57,772 nt of DNA from Candidatus Sumerlaeota bacterium (lineage in GTDB: Bacteria > Sumerlaeota > Sumerlaeia > Sumerlaeales > Sumerlaeaceae), in NCBI GenBank assembly GCA_026398535.1, contig JAPLSQ010000056.1:1-57772 (forward strand). Reading direction: 5' to 3'. Both the position numbers and the translations under genes were made by a program. A model generated the notes under the pieces. It was not told the origin of the DNA. It saw only the letters and a list, made by a program, of their open reading frames with translations, and ran no database searches. Shown here in pieces: positions 8,470 through 15,525 of this stretch (the stretch's first letter is position 1; each line of letters begins with the position of its first letter).

Positions 8470-9580
8470 ATGATCAACGACGTCGTCGAGCATTTTGCGC
8501 GCGCCGGGCGGCACATTCATCAAACCATGGTGCATCTTTGACACGGCCGCCAAACGCGCCGAAGCATCACGCATGGAAACCGAGGCCGCGACGCCCGATT
8601 TCTGGAACGACAATCATCGCGCCCAGGAACATTTAAAAAAACTCAACGCCCTTATACGCGTATGCGAACCGTGGGAGGAGGCGCAACGGCAGGCCGCCGA
8701 AAACCTCGAGCTGGCCGAACTGGCCGCCGCCGAGGGGGACGAATCCATGGCCGCCGAGCTCGAACAGCAGGCCGAGGCGCTGGAAAGACGAGTTGAGCAA
8801 CTCGAATTCCATGGTATGCTCAGCGAAGAAGACGATTCCGCGAACTGCTACCTTTACATTCATCCCGGCGCGGGCGGGACGGAAAGCTGCGACTGGGCCA
8901 GCATGCTCCTGCGGATGTACACCAGGTGGGCCGAGGGTCGCGGTTTCAAGGCGCGGCTGATTGACCTCGTTCCGGGCGACGAGGCCGGCATCGCGCGCGC
9001 GACAATTCTCGTCGAAGGCGAATACGCCTGCGGGTTCCTCAAGTCAGAAAGCGGCGTGCACCGCCTCGTGCGCATCTCGCCCTTCGACGCCAACAAGCGC
9101 CGCCACACATCCTTCGCCTCCGTTTATGCCTATGCCGACATTCAGAACGACATCGACATTGAGATCATCGACAAGGATTTGCGCATCGACACCTACCGCT
9201 CGGGCGGACGCGGCGGCCAGCACGTCAACGTCACCGACAGCGCCGTGCGCATCACGCACCTGCCCACGGGAATCGTCGTCCAGTGCCAGAACGAGCGCAG
9301 CCAGCACCAGAACAAGGCCGTGGCCATGGCCAACCTGCGCGCGCGCCTCCACCAGCACTGCAAGGAACTGCGCGACGCCGAACAGGCCGTCAAGGAAGGC
9401 GAGAAGAAGGACATCGCATGGGGATCGCAAATCCGGTCGTACGTCTTCCAGCCCTACCAGCTTGTTAAAGACCTGCGCACGGGCGCCGAAACCAGCAACA
9501 TCGGCGCCGTCATGGACGGCGATATCGGCATGTTCATCGACGCCTGGCTGAAGTCCCAGATGGGCAAACATGTCGTGTAG
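8470..9580 (+). CDS. prfB: Peptide chain release factor 2 (programmed +1 frameshift)
   Basis: RF2 recognises UAA and UGA stop codons and releases the nascent chain. The first 23 codons run from ATG 8470 to an in-frame TGA at 8539-8541, in the context CTT-TGA-C. A +1 shift continues at GAC 8540 (DTAAKRAEASRMETEA), which matches the position of the classical prfB frameshift. The full protein is about 370 residues, normal for RF2. It has the codon-recognition tripeptide SPF (in RISPFDANKRRH) and the catalytic GGQ (in GGRGGQHVNV). The coding span must be read as join(8470..8538, 8540..9580). The start codon directly follows a family A repeat. Confidence 0.97.
8526..8542 (+). promoter_or_regulatory. 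prfB: prfB autoregulatory frameshift site
   Basis: The slippery heptamer CTTTGAC at 8536-8542 contains the in-frame UGA. Slow decoding by scarce RF2 lets the ribosome shift +1 from CUU to UUU and continue. The upstream stimulator, AGGGGG three bases before CUU in Escherichia coli, appears here only as ATGGTG at 8527-8532, three bases before CTT with CAT between them. It is a much weaker anti-Shine-Dalgarno match. Confidence 0.9.
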
Positions 9581-9666
9581 CGGCGCGCGCGGCGACGCCC
9601 CGCCACACGGGGAATAGATTCCCTTCTTTTCGGTAACGCAAATTCGTAAAGCCCCCCATTTATTGC

Positions 9667-9740
9667 GGGCGATTAGCTCAGCCGGTTAGAGTGCCGGCCT
9701 CACATGCCGGAGGTCACTGGTTCGATCCCAGTATCGCCCA
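9667..9740 (+). tRNA. tRNA-Val (anticodon CAC)
   Basis: The acceptor stem is GGGCGAT (9667-9673) paired with ATCGCCC (9733-9739), with discriminator A at 9740. The D arm has GCTC..GAGT. The anticodon stem CCGGC/GCCGG encloses the loop CTCACAT, giving anticodon CAC for GUG valine codons. The T arm contains GGTTCGATCC. CCA is not encoded. A short T run (CTTTTTC) follows and may end transcription. Confidence 0.96.
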
Positions 9741-9762
9741 CTTTTTCAGCATCCCCGCAAAC

Positions 9763-9790
9763 AATGATATTCACCACGGACAACCACGCG
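9763..9790 (+). repeat. Short family A repeat
   Basis: AATGATATTCACCACGGACA followed by ACCACG: the GATATTCACC head is joined directly to the CACGGAC module. It lies between tRNA-Val and the TylF-type gene. The rest of the 9791-9953 gap shows no clear gene. Confidence 0.75.
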
Positions 9791-9953
9791 GGGGGGGATT
9801 CCGGTGGGATGACTGGCGGTGCGGATTGGAACTTTGGCAGATATGCATTGAAATGTTCCCCTATCATCGGGATCATGGAGGAGAAGGAGAAACGATCGTG
9901 AACGAAACCACCAATGATGACTTGAACAACTGCTCGACGACGGAGCAAGCGCC

Positions 9954-10709
9954 ATGTGTGAAGGAGGACGCGGCGGGGTGATCCAGTCGATCAGATCGCT
10001 TGTCCGCCGGGCGGGATTTGATGTGGTGCGGTATCCGCGCCCGGTCGCAGAACATCTTGCTGATTTTAGCGAAGCAAACAAGCTGATCTGCGAGACGGTG
10101 AAAGACTACACGATGACCAGCCCGGAGCGGGTGAACGCGCTCGTTGAGGCGGTGCGGTATGTCGTCATCAACAAAATCGAGGGGGCGTTTGTCGAGTGCG
10201 GGGTGTGGCGCGGCGGCAGCGTGATGGCAATGATGATTGCGCTTCGGCAACAGGGCGATGATAGCAGGGACTTTTTCTTGTACGACACTTTCGCCGGGAT
10301 GACTGAGCCGGGGCCTGAAGACGGGAAGGAGGAACTTCGGTTATACCATAAGACACTGGACTGGTGCTTGTCGCCGATGGAGGAAACGCAGGCGAATGTT
10401 TGCAGCACCGGGTATCCAAGGGATCGGATATACTTCATCAAGGGCAAGGTGGAGGACACGCTGTCGGATGGCGAGCATGCGCCGGCGATGATCGCGCTGT
10501 TGCGTCTGGACACGGACTGGTACGAGAGCACGAGGCACGAGCTGGTTCACTTGTTTCCGCGCTTGCAGCCGGGCGGAGTCATGATCATTGACGACTATGG
10601 GTGCTGGCAGGGATGCAAGCAGGCGGTGGACGAGTACATCGAAGAGAACAATATCCGCATGTACCTGGCCCGCATTGATGAGTCATGCCGGATAGGGATA
10701 AAGACATGA
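9954..10709 (+). CDS. TylF/MacF-family O-methyltransferase
   Basis: A 251-residue SAM-dependent methyltransferase of the TylF (macrocin O-methyltransferase) family, which methylates sugar hydroxyls in natural products and surface glycans. Diagnostic stretches are TSPERVNALVEAVRYV, the glycine-rich SAM motif FVECGVWRGGSVMAM, the acidic strand end FFLYDTFAGMTEP, and the metal/acceptor site motifs LRLDTDWYEST and GGVMIIDDYG. The ATG at 9954 follows GGAG at a fair distance. A GTG at 9978, preceded by AAGGAGG and giving VIQSIRSLVRRAG, is an equally good or better start. It stands alone on the plus strand after tRNA-Val, not in a biosynthetic cluster. Together with the nearby glycan genes it probably modifies a cell-surface sugar. 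Confidence 0.88.
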   Translation: MCEGGRGGVIQSIRSLVRRAGFDVVRYPRPVAEHLADFSEANKLICETVKDYTMTSPERVNALVEAVRYVVINKIEGAFVECGVWRGGSVMAMMIALRQQGDDSRDFFLYDTFAGMTEPGPEDGKEELRLYHKTLDWCLSPMEETQANVCSTGYPRDRIYFIKGKVEDTLSDGEHAPAMIALLRLDTDWYESTRHELVHLFPRLQPGGVMIIDDYGCWQGCKQAVDEYIEENNIRMYLARIDESCRIGIKT

Positions 10710-10839
10710 TGTTTGCCACTGATTGTGAACGTCCTGCGGGGGGGGTCACATTGTTGCGGGTTTCTTTTGACATGACACGCGGGGATGGCGCAAATAGGCG
10801 TGATCATCACATTGGAGCAGAGAGCGAGACGCTTTCGTC

Positions 10840-11553
10840 ATGAGGCATTTGGAACATAAAAAGTTGTGGATCGTAGCCGCGGCGGCGCTGGCCCTATTGG
10901 CTGCCGTTCCGGCGCCGGCGAAAAAGACGCGTGAGGCGGCCGCACGCAAGGGCTGTCAGGTGGCGGTCGTTCTGGATTTCTCGCTTGCGCCGCGCGTCAC
11001 GGAATTGCGCGACCCGCAGACGCGAGAACTCAAATATTCGACCAAGCCCGTCGAGTCTGAAAAGGACATCAAGGGATGGTGGTTTGGCTCCCTCGATGTT
11101 TTTTACAATGACGTCATGGGGAACGCCGCGGCGGATGTCATCAGCGACGCCCTGCGCGCAAACGGCCCTTTCAAAATATACTCTCGCGAGGATCTGCGGT
11201 ATTATTACGCGGACAAGCGCGAACTTATCGAGAAGAAGTTCGACAGCATGGACAGGAAAACGGTTGACCAGGCGCTTTTGGCGCTGAATCCCGTGTCCAT
11301 CGGCCGCGAGATTGGCGCCGGCAAGGTCATCGTCGGGCGCGTCTGCGACACGGAAACGCGCGTCAGCCGGGCGTTCGGATTTTACACAAGCGCGTCCTCT
11401 TTCTGGGTGGCCGTCTACGACACGGCAAGCGGGAAGATTGAATTCCAGAAGCAGTACGGCGGCATCCGTGCGTTCCGCACGCAATACTCCAACTTTGAAA
11501 AAGACGCCCAACAAATCGCGGCGGATATCAGCGCCTACTATGCGGGCCGCTGA
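10840..11553 (+). CDS. Exported CsgG/LpoB-like protein of unknown function
   Basis: 237 residues with an N-terminal signal peptide (KKLWIVAAAALALLAAVPAPA). The mature part is built as an alpha/beta protein: VAVVLDFSL near the start, GNAAADVISDALRANGPFKIYSREDL in the middle, and AGKVIVGRVCDTE followed by SFWVAVYDTASGKI. That order (low-level function strand, helix with D-x-L-x-A-L, GAGKVIVGRV strand) resembles the CsgG/TolB-N/LpoB group of periplasmic proteins that sense or regulate envelope assembly. No lipobox cysteine is seen at the cleavage site. The stop lies inside a hairpin shared with the convergent YkgJ gene. The family call is tentative; export is well supported. Confidence 0.6.
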   Translation: MRHLEHKKLWIVAAAALALLAAVPAPAKKTREAAARKGCQVAVVLDFSLAPRVTELRDPQTRELKYSTKPVESEKDIKGWWFGSLDVFYNDVMGNAAADVISDALRANGPFKIYSREDLRYYYADKRELIEKKFDSMDRKTVDQALLALNPVSIGREIGAGKVIVGRVCDTETRVSRAFGFYTSASSFWVAVYDTASGKIEFQKQYGGIRAFRTQYSNFEKDAQQIAADISAYYAGR

Positions 11554-11566
11554 GTTGCTCAGCGGC
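11546..11566. terminator. Bidirectional hairpin between convergent genes
   Basis: GCCGCTGAG pairs perfectly with CTCAGCGGC around a 3-base loop. The hairpin contains the stop codons of both converging genes (TGA at 11551-11553 on plus, TGA at 11559-11561 on minus). There is no T tract, so it may stabilise 3' ends rather than act as a classical terminator. Confidence 0.5.
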
Positions 11567-11897
11567 GCATTCCCCCGCAAAACGCCTCAAAACCTGACGA
11601 GCGCCATCGGCGGGGAAAATCGCGGCACTGTTGCGGCTTGACCGGATGAATGCGGCATCGGTTGCCTTCGAGGAGGACGCATTCCTGTGCGGGCCCCGGC
11701 TGGTCAACAAGCCATAATGCGCTGTCGTGATTGTCATCGGCGGATTCCGGCCGCCGTGTGTAAACTGCGCGGAACCTGTCTTCAGGCATGCCGAGAAATG
11801 CAGCGATCTCGGTGATTTCGCCGGCCGTCACCGCCACAAATCCTTCTCCGCGGCAACAGTTGCCGCATCCCGCGCATGTGAACGACGATAATTTCAT
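11559..11897 (-). CDS. YkgJ-family zinc/iron-chelating protein
   Basis: 112 residues with the eight-cysteine pattern of the YkgJ (UPF0153) family. CAGCGNCCRGEG lies near the N-terminus, CVLLEGNRCRIHPVKPQQCRDFP in the middle (only the Cys spacing matters), and a last Cys lies in AFCGGM. The cysteines are thought to bind a metal, possibly an Fe-S cluster. The molecular role of the family is not settled. The length is normal. No obvious Shine-Dalgarno precedes the ATG at 11897. The gene stands alone between an exported-protein gene and a tandem array of family B repeats that lies upstream of it. Confidence 0.85.
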   Translation of the reverse strand: MKLSSFTCAGCGNCCRGEGFVAVTAGEITEIAAFLGMPEDRFRAVYTRRPESADDNHDSALWLVDQPGPAQECVLLEGNRCRIHPVKPQQCRDFPRRWRSSGFEAFCGGMRR

Positions 11898-11941
11898 CGA
11901 AGGGGGAACAGCGTTTCAGTGGCGGATTGGGTTCTTTAACC

Positions 11942-12033
11942 GGTCAGCGAGTACGCCATCAGGCGGTCAGCGAGTACGCCATCAGGCGGTCAGCGAGTAC
12001 GCCATCAGGCGGTCAGCGAGTACGCCATCAGGG
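11942..12033 (+). repeat. Tandem array of four family B repeats (23 bp unit)
   Basis: Four head-to-tail copies start at 11942, 11965, 11988 and 12011. The core is GTCAGCGAGTACGCCATCAG with flanking G and GC. They are identical except for the last base of the fourth copy. There are no spacers, so it is not a CRISPR. Single copies of the same unit occur at 21979, 44234, 44427 and 50231. The array sits between the YkgJ start and the rplA stop. Confidence 0.95.
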
Positions 12034-12053
12034 CGCCGTTGCGGTGATGGGTG

Positions 12054-12755
12054 TTACTTGGCCGCGGCGGCGCTGCTGAAGGCGATCTTGATGCCGGGGC
12101 TCATGGTGGAACTCATGGTGATGCTTTTGAAGTATGTTCCCTTTGCGGCCGCGGGTTTGGCGCGCGCAAGCGCCTCAAGCAGCGCCGTGGCATTCTCCGC
12201 GAGTTGTTCCGCGGTGAACTGTATCTTTCCGACGGGCACATGCACGTTGGCTGTTTTGTCGACGCGGAATTCAACCTTGCCGCCCTTGATTTCCTGAATG
12301 GCTTTGGTCACGTCCATGGTGACAGTGCCAATTTTGGGGTTGGGCATAAGCCCCCGCGGGCCGAGCACCTTGCCAAGCTTTCCGACATCGCGCATCATGT
12401 CGGGCGTGGCGATGGCGGCGTCGAAATCAACGAATCCGCCCAGAACGCGCGCGACGAGTTCATCGCCGCCGACGATTTCAGCGCCGGCGGCCTCCGCTTC
12501 GGCCGCCTTGCCGCCCTTGGCGAACACAGCCACGCGCACTGTTTTGCCGGTGCCGTGGGGCAGCGCCACCGTGCCGCGCACCTGCTGGTCGGCATGGCGC
12601 GGATCAACGCTCAATTTCAGGTCGAGGTCGACGGTTTCGTTGAATTTGGCATAGGCGATTTTTTTGAGGATCGCGGCCGCCTCCGCGACGGTGTATTGCT
12701 TGGAAGAATCGTACCCCTCGATGGATTTGCGGTACTTCTTGCCGGGTTTTGACAT
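12054..12755 (-). CDS. rplA: 50S ribosomal protein L1
   Basis: 233 residues, full length for L1, the protein of the mobile L1 stalk that helps release deacylated tRNA from the E site and represses its own mRNA. Family stretches are clear: [53 protein letters not shown] and KGTYFKSI. The start is the ATG at 12755 ([16 protein letters not shown]), preceded by AAAGGAG. An in-frame extension to 12830 reads through the leader and is not coding. The gene stands alone: rplK is not upstream and rplJ is not downstream, unlike the usual rplKAJL order. A leader resembling the L1 target on 23S rRNA lies just upstream. Confidence 0.98.
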   Translation of the reverse strand: MSKPGKKYRKSIEGYDSSKQYTVAEAAAILKKIAYAKFNETVDLDLKLSVDPRHADQQVRGTVALPHGTGKTVRVAVFAKGGKAAEAEAAGAEIVGGDELVARVLGGFVDFDAAIATPDMMRDVGKLGKVLGPRGLMPNPKIGTVTMDVTKAIQEIKGGKVEFRVDKTANVHVPVGKIQFTAEQLAENATALLEALARAKPAAAKGTYFKSITMSSTMSPGIKIAFSSAAAAK

Positions 12756-12761
12756 GAGTCT

Positions 12762-12835
12762 GTCTCCTTTAGTGGTTAATATCGGCAGTCCGTTGGGCCC
12801 ATGGGGCTCAACCATAAACCTCCCACGCATCCCGC
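12762..12835 (-). promoter_or_regulatory. Putative L1-binding mRNA leader of rplA
   Basis: On the minus strand the leader contains GCGTGGGAGGTTTATGG (core GTGGGAGG at 12819-12826) and, downstream, AACCAC (12772-12777) followed by the Shine-Dalgarno AAAGGAG. The GGTGGGAGGCTTTG segment of 23S rRNA helix 76 is the L1 binding site, so this looks like the classical rRNA mimic used for L1 feedback repression. GTGG and CCAC can pair to close the structure. The assignment is from sequence likeness only. Confidence 0.55.
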
Positions 12836-12950
12836 TCTATACGTCGGGAAGCACAGATTCTCGTTACTGTGAAATTGCCGGAAAATTTCATTTGCGGCTC
12901 ATTACAGTTGCTTTCGTCCGCGGATGAAACCTGATTATTGATAATCGACG

Positions 12951-14309
12951 ATGGCCGACGAACGCATACTGCTGATCAGCTATGACTTCCCTCCAGGTCT
13001 TTCCGGGGTGCGACGGATTGTGAAGTTCGCTAAATATCTGCCCGAATTCGGTTTCTCACCGCTGGCGCTGGCTGCGCGCCCCGACATGCGCATGCCTCTG
13101 GACATGGATGCCCTGCAGGAGGTCATCGACGCAGGTTATCCCGTGCATCGCACGCCGAGCCTTGATGCTTACCAGGCATGGCGCTCGGCGCGCCGGCTTC
13201 CGGCGCTGTTGCGCGCGGCCCTGCCCCGGCGTCTGGGCGGCGGCGTGGCGCGGCATACACAGACAACCACGGACAACCACGGACAACCATGGACGAAGAA
13301 CGATACGGCGGCGCGGCTTTTGGGGGCGGTTGCGAGGTTTTGTCTTGTTCCGGACGATCGCGTGGGGTGGGCGCCTTTCGCCATCGCGGAAGCCTCCCGG
13401 ATACTGGCCAGCCAGCGCGTCGGCGTCATCTTGACTTCCTCCTACCCGAATTCGGCGCATCTGGCGGGGTTGTGGCTCAAGAAACGTTTTGATGTGAAAT
13501 GGATCGCGGATTTCCGCGACGGCTGGACGCAGAATCCCTACTTCGGGCGCGGTCCCACGCCCGCGCATGAGTGGCTCAACCGGTGGCTTGAGCGACGGGT
13601 GGCGCAGCGCGCCGACGCGCTCATCACCGTGAGCGAACCGATTGCGCGCCACCTTGAACGCCTGGCGGGCGCCGGAAAGGTGCGCGTGATTGCGAACGGT
13701 TTCGATCCTGACGATTTTCCGCCGCGTCGGGAAAGCGGGAACAGCGATTCCGCCTGCGGGAAATTTACCATCGCCTATACAGGCACGCTGTTCATGCAAC
13801 GCTCGCCGGAACATTTTTTTGGCGCGGTGCGCGCCCTGCTTGACGAATATCCAGGCATCGCCGACCACTTCCAAGTCGTTTTCATGAGCCGCTTCAAGCC
13901 GGAGCATACGGCGGCCGTGCGGGATCTGGGGCTGGAGAACGTCGTGCGCAATGCGGGTCTTGGCTCCCACCGCGACGCCTTGCGCCTTCAGCTCAGCGCC
14001 GACGCGCTGCTTGTTCTGGAAGGCGCCGCCGAAAACGCCGAAATCATGCTCACGCAAAAAATATTCGAGTATCTTGCGGCGGGCAAGCCCGTGCTGGCCG
14101 TCGCGCCGCCCGGCGCGCTTGCCAGCATCGTTCGCCGCAGCGGCGCGGGCGTCGTGGCCGATCCCGGAAACATTTTCCAGATTAAGGAGCGGCTTTATGA
14201 GCTGTTCAATGGCCAGACGCGGTTCAATCCCGACCATGAATTCATCGCGCGCTTTCACCGGCGCGAACTGGCGCGCGAACTGGCCGAGACAATAAGAAGC
14301 ATCAAATAG
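12951..14309 (+). CDS. Glycosyltransferase family 4 (GT-B fold), carrying an in-frame repeat
   Basis: 452 residues. The N-terminal Rossmann domain begins ERILLISYDFPPGLSGVRR, as in many GT4 enzymes of exopolysaccharide synthesis. WIADFRDGWTQNPYF, DALITVSEPIARHLE and VRVIANGFDPDDF cross the domain linker. The donor-binding C-terminal domain contains FTIAYTGTLF and an E-x7-E-like segment (IMLTQKIFEYLAAGKPVLAV). It transfers a nucleotide-activated sugar to a lipid or glycan acceptor at the cytoplasmic membrane. Residues 102-117 (HTQTTTDNHGQPWTKN) are encoded by a family A repeat inserted in the interdomain-like loop between RRLGGGVAR and RLLGAVARF. The frame is preserved, so the enzyme may still be active. 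The ATG at 12951 has no strong Shine-Dalgarno. Confidence 0.88.
   Translation: MADERILLISYDFPPGLSGVRRIVKFAKYLPEFGFSPLALAARPDMRMPLDMDALQEVIDAGYPVHRTPSLDAYQAWRSARRLPALLRAALPRRLGGGVARHTQTTTDNHGQPWTKNDTAARLLGAVARFCLVPDDRVGWAPFAIAEASRILASQRVGVILTSSYPNSAHLAGLWLKKRFDVKWIADFRDGWTQNPYFGRGPTPAHEWLNRWLERRVAQRADALITVSEPIARHLERLAGAGKVRVIANGFDPDDFPPRRESGNSDSACGKFTIAYTGTLFMQRSPEHFFGAVRALLDEYPGIADHFQVVFMSRFKPEHTAAVRDLGLENVVRNAGLGSHRDALRLQLSADALLVLEGAAENAEIMLTQKIFEYLAAGKPVLAVAPPGALASIVRRSGAGVVADPGNIFQIKERLYELFNGQTRFNPDHEFIARFHRRELARELAETIRSIK
13257..13302 (+). repeat. Family A repeat inside a coding sequence
   Basis: ACACAGACAACCACGGACAA is followed by CCACGGACAACCATGGACGA and AGAAC. It lies within the GT4 gene and is translated in frame as a hydrophilic peptide, TTTDNHGQPWTKN. 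One base differs from the intergenic consensus (CATGG for CACGG). Confidence 0.9.
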
Positions 14310-14338
14310 GCGGCGCGTTTTCAGGGGAGGAGGCGGGG

Positions 14339-14369
14339 CATACACGGACAACCACGGACGAAGAACGAG
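14339..14369 (+). repeat. Family A repeat between convergent genes
   Basis: ATACACGGACAACCACGGAC then GAAGAACGAGG. It lies between the GT4 stop and the UroD-like stop. The following GCCGGCTTCCGATTG resembles the bases after the copy at 18118 (GACGACTTCCGAATC), which suggests a longer, partly conserved tail. Confidence 0.85.
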
Positions 14370-14387
14370 GCCGGCTTCCGATTGTTC

Positions 14388-15461
14388 CTAAATGAGGAGT
14401 TCAAGTCCAAAGTACTTGCGGTAGGCGTTGACGGCGGCGATATAATTTGGCACAGGAACGCTGGCTGTGATGGCGTTGTTGGCGCAGAGGATGTGCCCGC
14501 CGCCACCCATTCCCGCCTCGATACGGCCGATCGTGTGGCGCGCCACCTCGTCGGGCGTTCCGAAGCTCAGCGCGCCCGCGCAGTCAATATTGCCGAAGAG
14601 GGTGACGCGCCCGCCGTAGAGTTCCTTCAGACGCCGCAAATCCATGCCGGCCTGCGGATCGATCTCGATGTAACCGTCAACTTCACACCCGATGAGAAAA
14701 TCCTCTATGACCGGCCACAGGTTGCCGTCGCTGGCGTTGACAGCCCACTTGCCCGCCGCGTGAATGCGCCGCGAGACAGCGGCGACCTCGGGCGCTATGA
14801 ACTCGCGGTAGTTTGCGGGCGAGATTATCGGGCGGTTGCCTGAAAAATCCCCTCCGACTCCGATCATGTCCAGATCCAAGGCGATGTATTTTTCGATGTA
14901 AGCCAGAGAGGAGCGCGTGGCCAGGGCGAAATGCTCATGCGCCGCGTCCGGATCAATGATCATCGTCTGCATCAGGTCGGTGTCAGTCCAGATGCCGTGG
15001 TTGTATGCCGGCACGAGCATGGGCAGATCGATGCCGCGCTGGCGCATTTCTTCCAGGAGGTCATGATAAATCAGGAACGGGTCGTCGGAGAGATGCGGTG
15101 GCTCGCCGGCCCATTTATCGTTTCGCAATCTGACGCGTTCGCCGGGATCTTCGGGTTGCGGTGGTTCATTGGCGGGCGGCGCGGGCGGCGGATTCAGACT
15201 TTCGGGCGGTGGGGCGGGGATCACATAGAGCATGTCGTGACCGAGCAGTTGGGCCAGATCGAGGCGGTCGATGGCTTCCTGACGCACGGCGGCGCGCCAG
15301 CCGCGCTCGCGTGCCAGCGTCTGCCAGTTTTCGGGATCGCCCGCATAAGACCGGCCCAGCAGCGCATCCGCCACGGGCGAAAGCAGGACATACTCGAAAA
15401 GGGGAGTGCGGTCAGGCTCCTTGTGCTTCAGCGCGCTCATCACGCGCCCTCGACTATTCAC
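14388..15461 (-). CDS. Uroporphyrinogen decarboxylase (URO-D)-like protein
   Basis: About 357 residues of the URO-D/MtaA superfamily, a TIM-barrel group with heme-pathway decarboxylases and corrinoid methyltransferases. The N-terminus SRGRVMSALKHKEPDRTPLF matches the family start pattern (S-R-x-R-V-x-A-L-x-H-x-x-P-D-R-x-P). Further on are MIGVGGDFSGNRP and GVNASDGN-type segments, and the metal-site-like stretch VTLFGNIDCAGALSFGTPD. The divergent sequence points to the methyltransferase or unknown-function branch common in PVC-type genomes, rather than heme synthesis. The GTG at 15461 starts the conserved N-terminus; it lies in the GGTGAAT end of a family A repeat. An ATG at 15440 would cut off SRGRV. 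The frame stays open to 15500 only through repeat sequence. Confidence 0.82.
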   Translation of the reverse strand: MNSRGRVMSALKHKEPDRTPLFEYVLLSPVADALLGRSYAGDPENWQTLARERGWRAAVRQEAIDRLDLAQLLGHDMLYVIPAPPPESLNPPPAPPANEPPQPEDPGERVRLRNDKWAGEPPHLSDDPFLIYHDLLEEMRQRGIDLPMLVPAYNHGIWTDTDLMQTMIIDPDAAHEHFALATRSSLAYIEKYIALDLDMIGVGGDFSGNRPIISPANYREFIAPEVAAVSRRIHAAGKWAVNASDGNLWPVIEDFLIGCEVDGYIEIDPQAGMDLRRLKELYGGRVTLFGNIDCAGALSFGTPDEVARHTIGRIEAGMGGGGHILCANNAITASVPVPNYIAAVNAYRKYFGLELLI

Positions 15462-15525
15462 CACGGACACACAGAGACACGGACAACCACGGACAACCAC
15501 GGACGAAGAACAATGATATTCACCT
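15456..15525 (+). repeat. Family A repeat joining two minus-strand genes
   Basis: ATTCACCACGGACACACAGA, then GACACGGACAACCACGGACA, ACCACGGACGAAGAAC and AATGATATTCACCTG. This is the most complete copy: AGAGACAC module, CACGGACAAC module, GAAGAAC and the GATATTCACC head. Its ends supply the stop codon of the aminotransferase gene (TGA at 15522-15520) and the GTG start of the UroD-like gene. Confidence 0.9.

Noticed and set aside
11942..12033. CRISPR array
   Set aside because: Units are directly abutted with no spacers, and there are no cas genes in the window.
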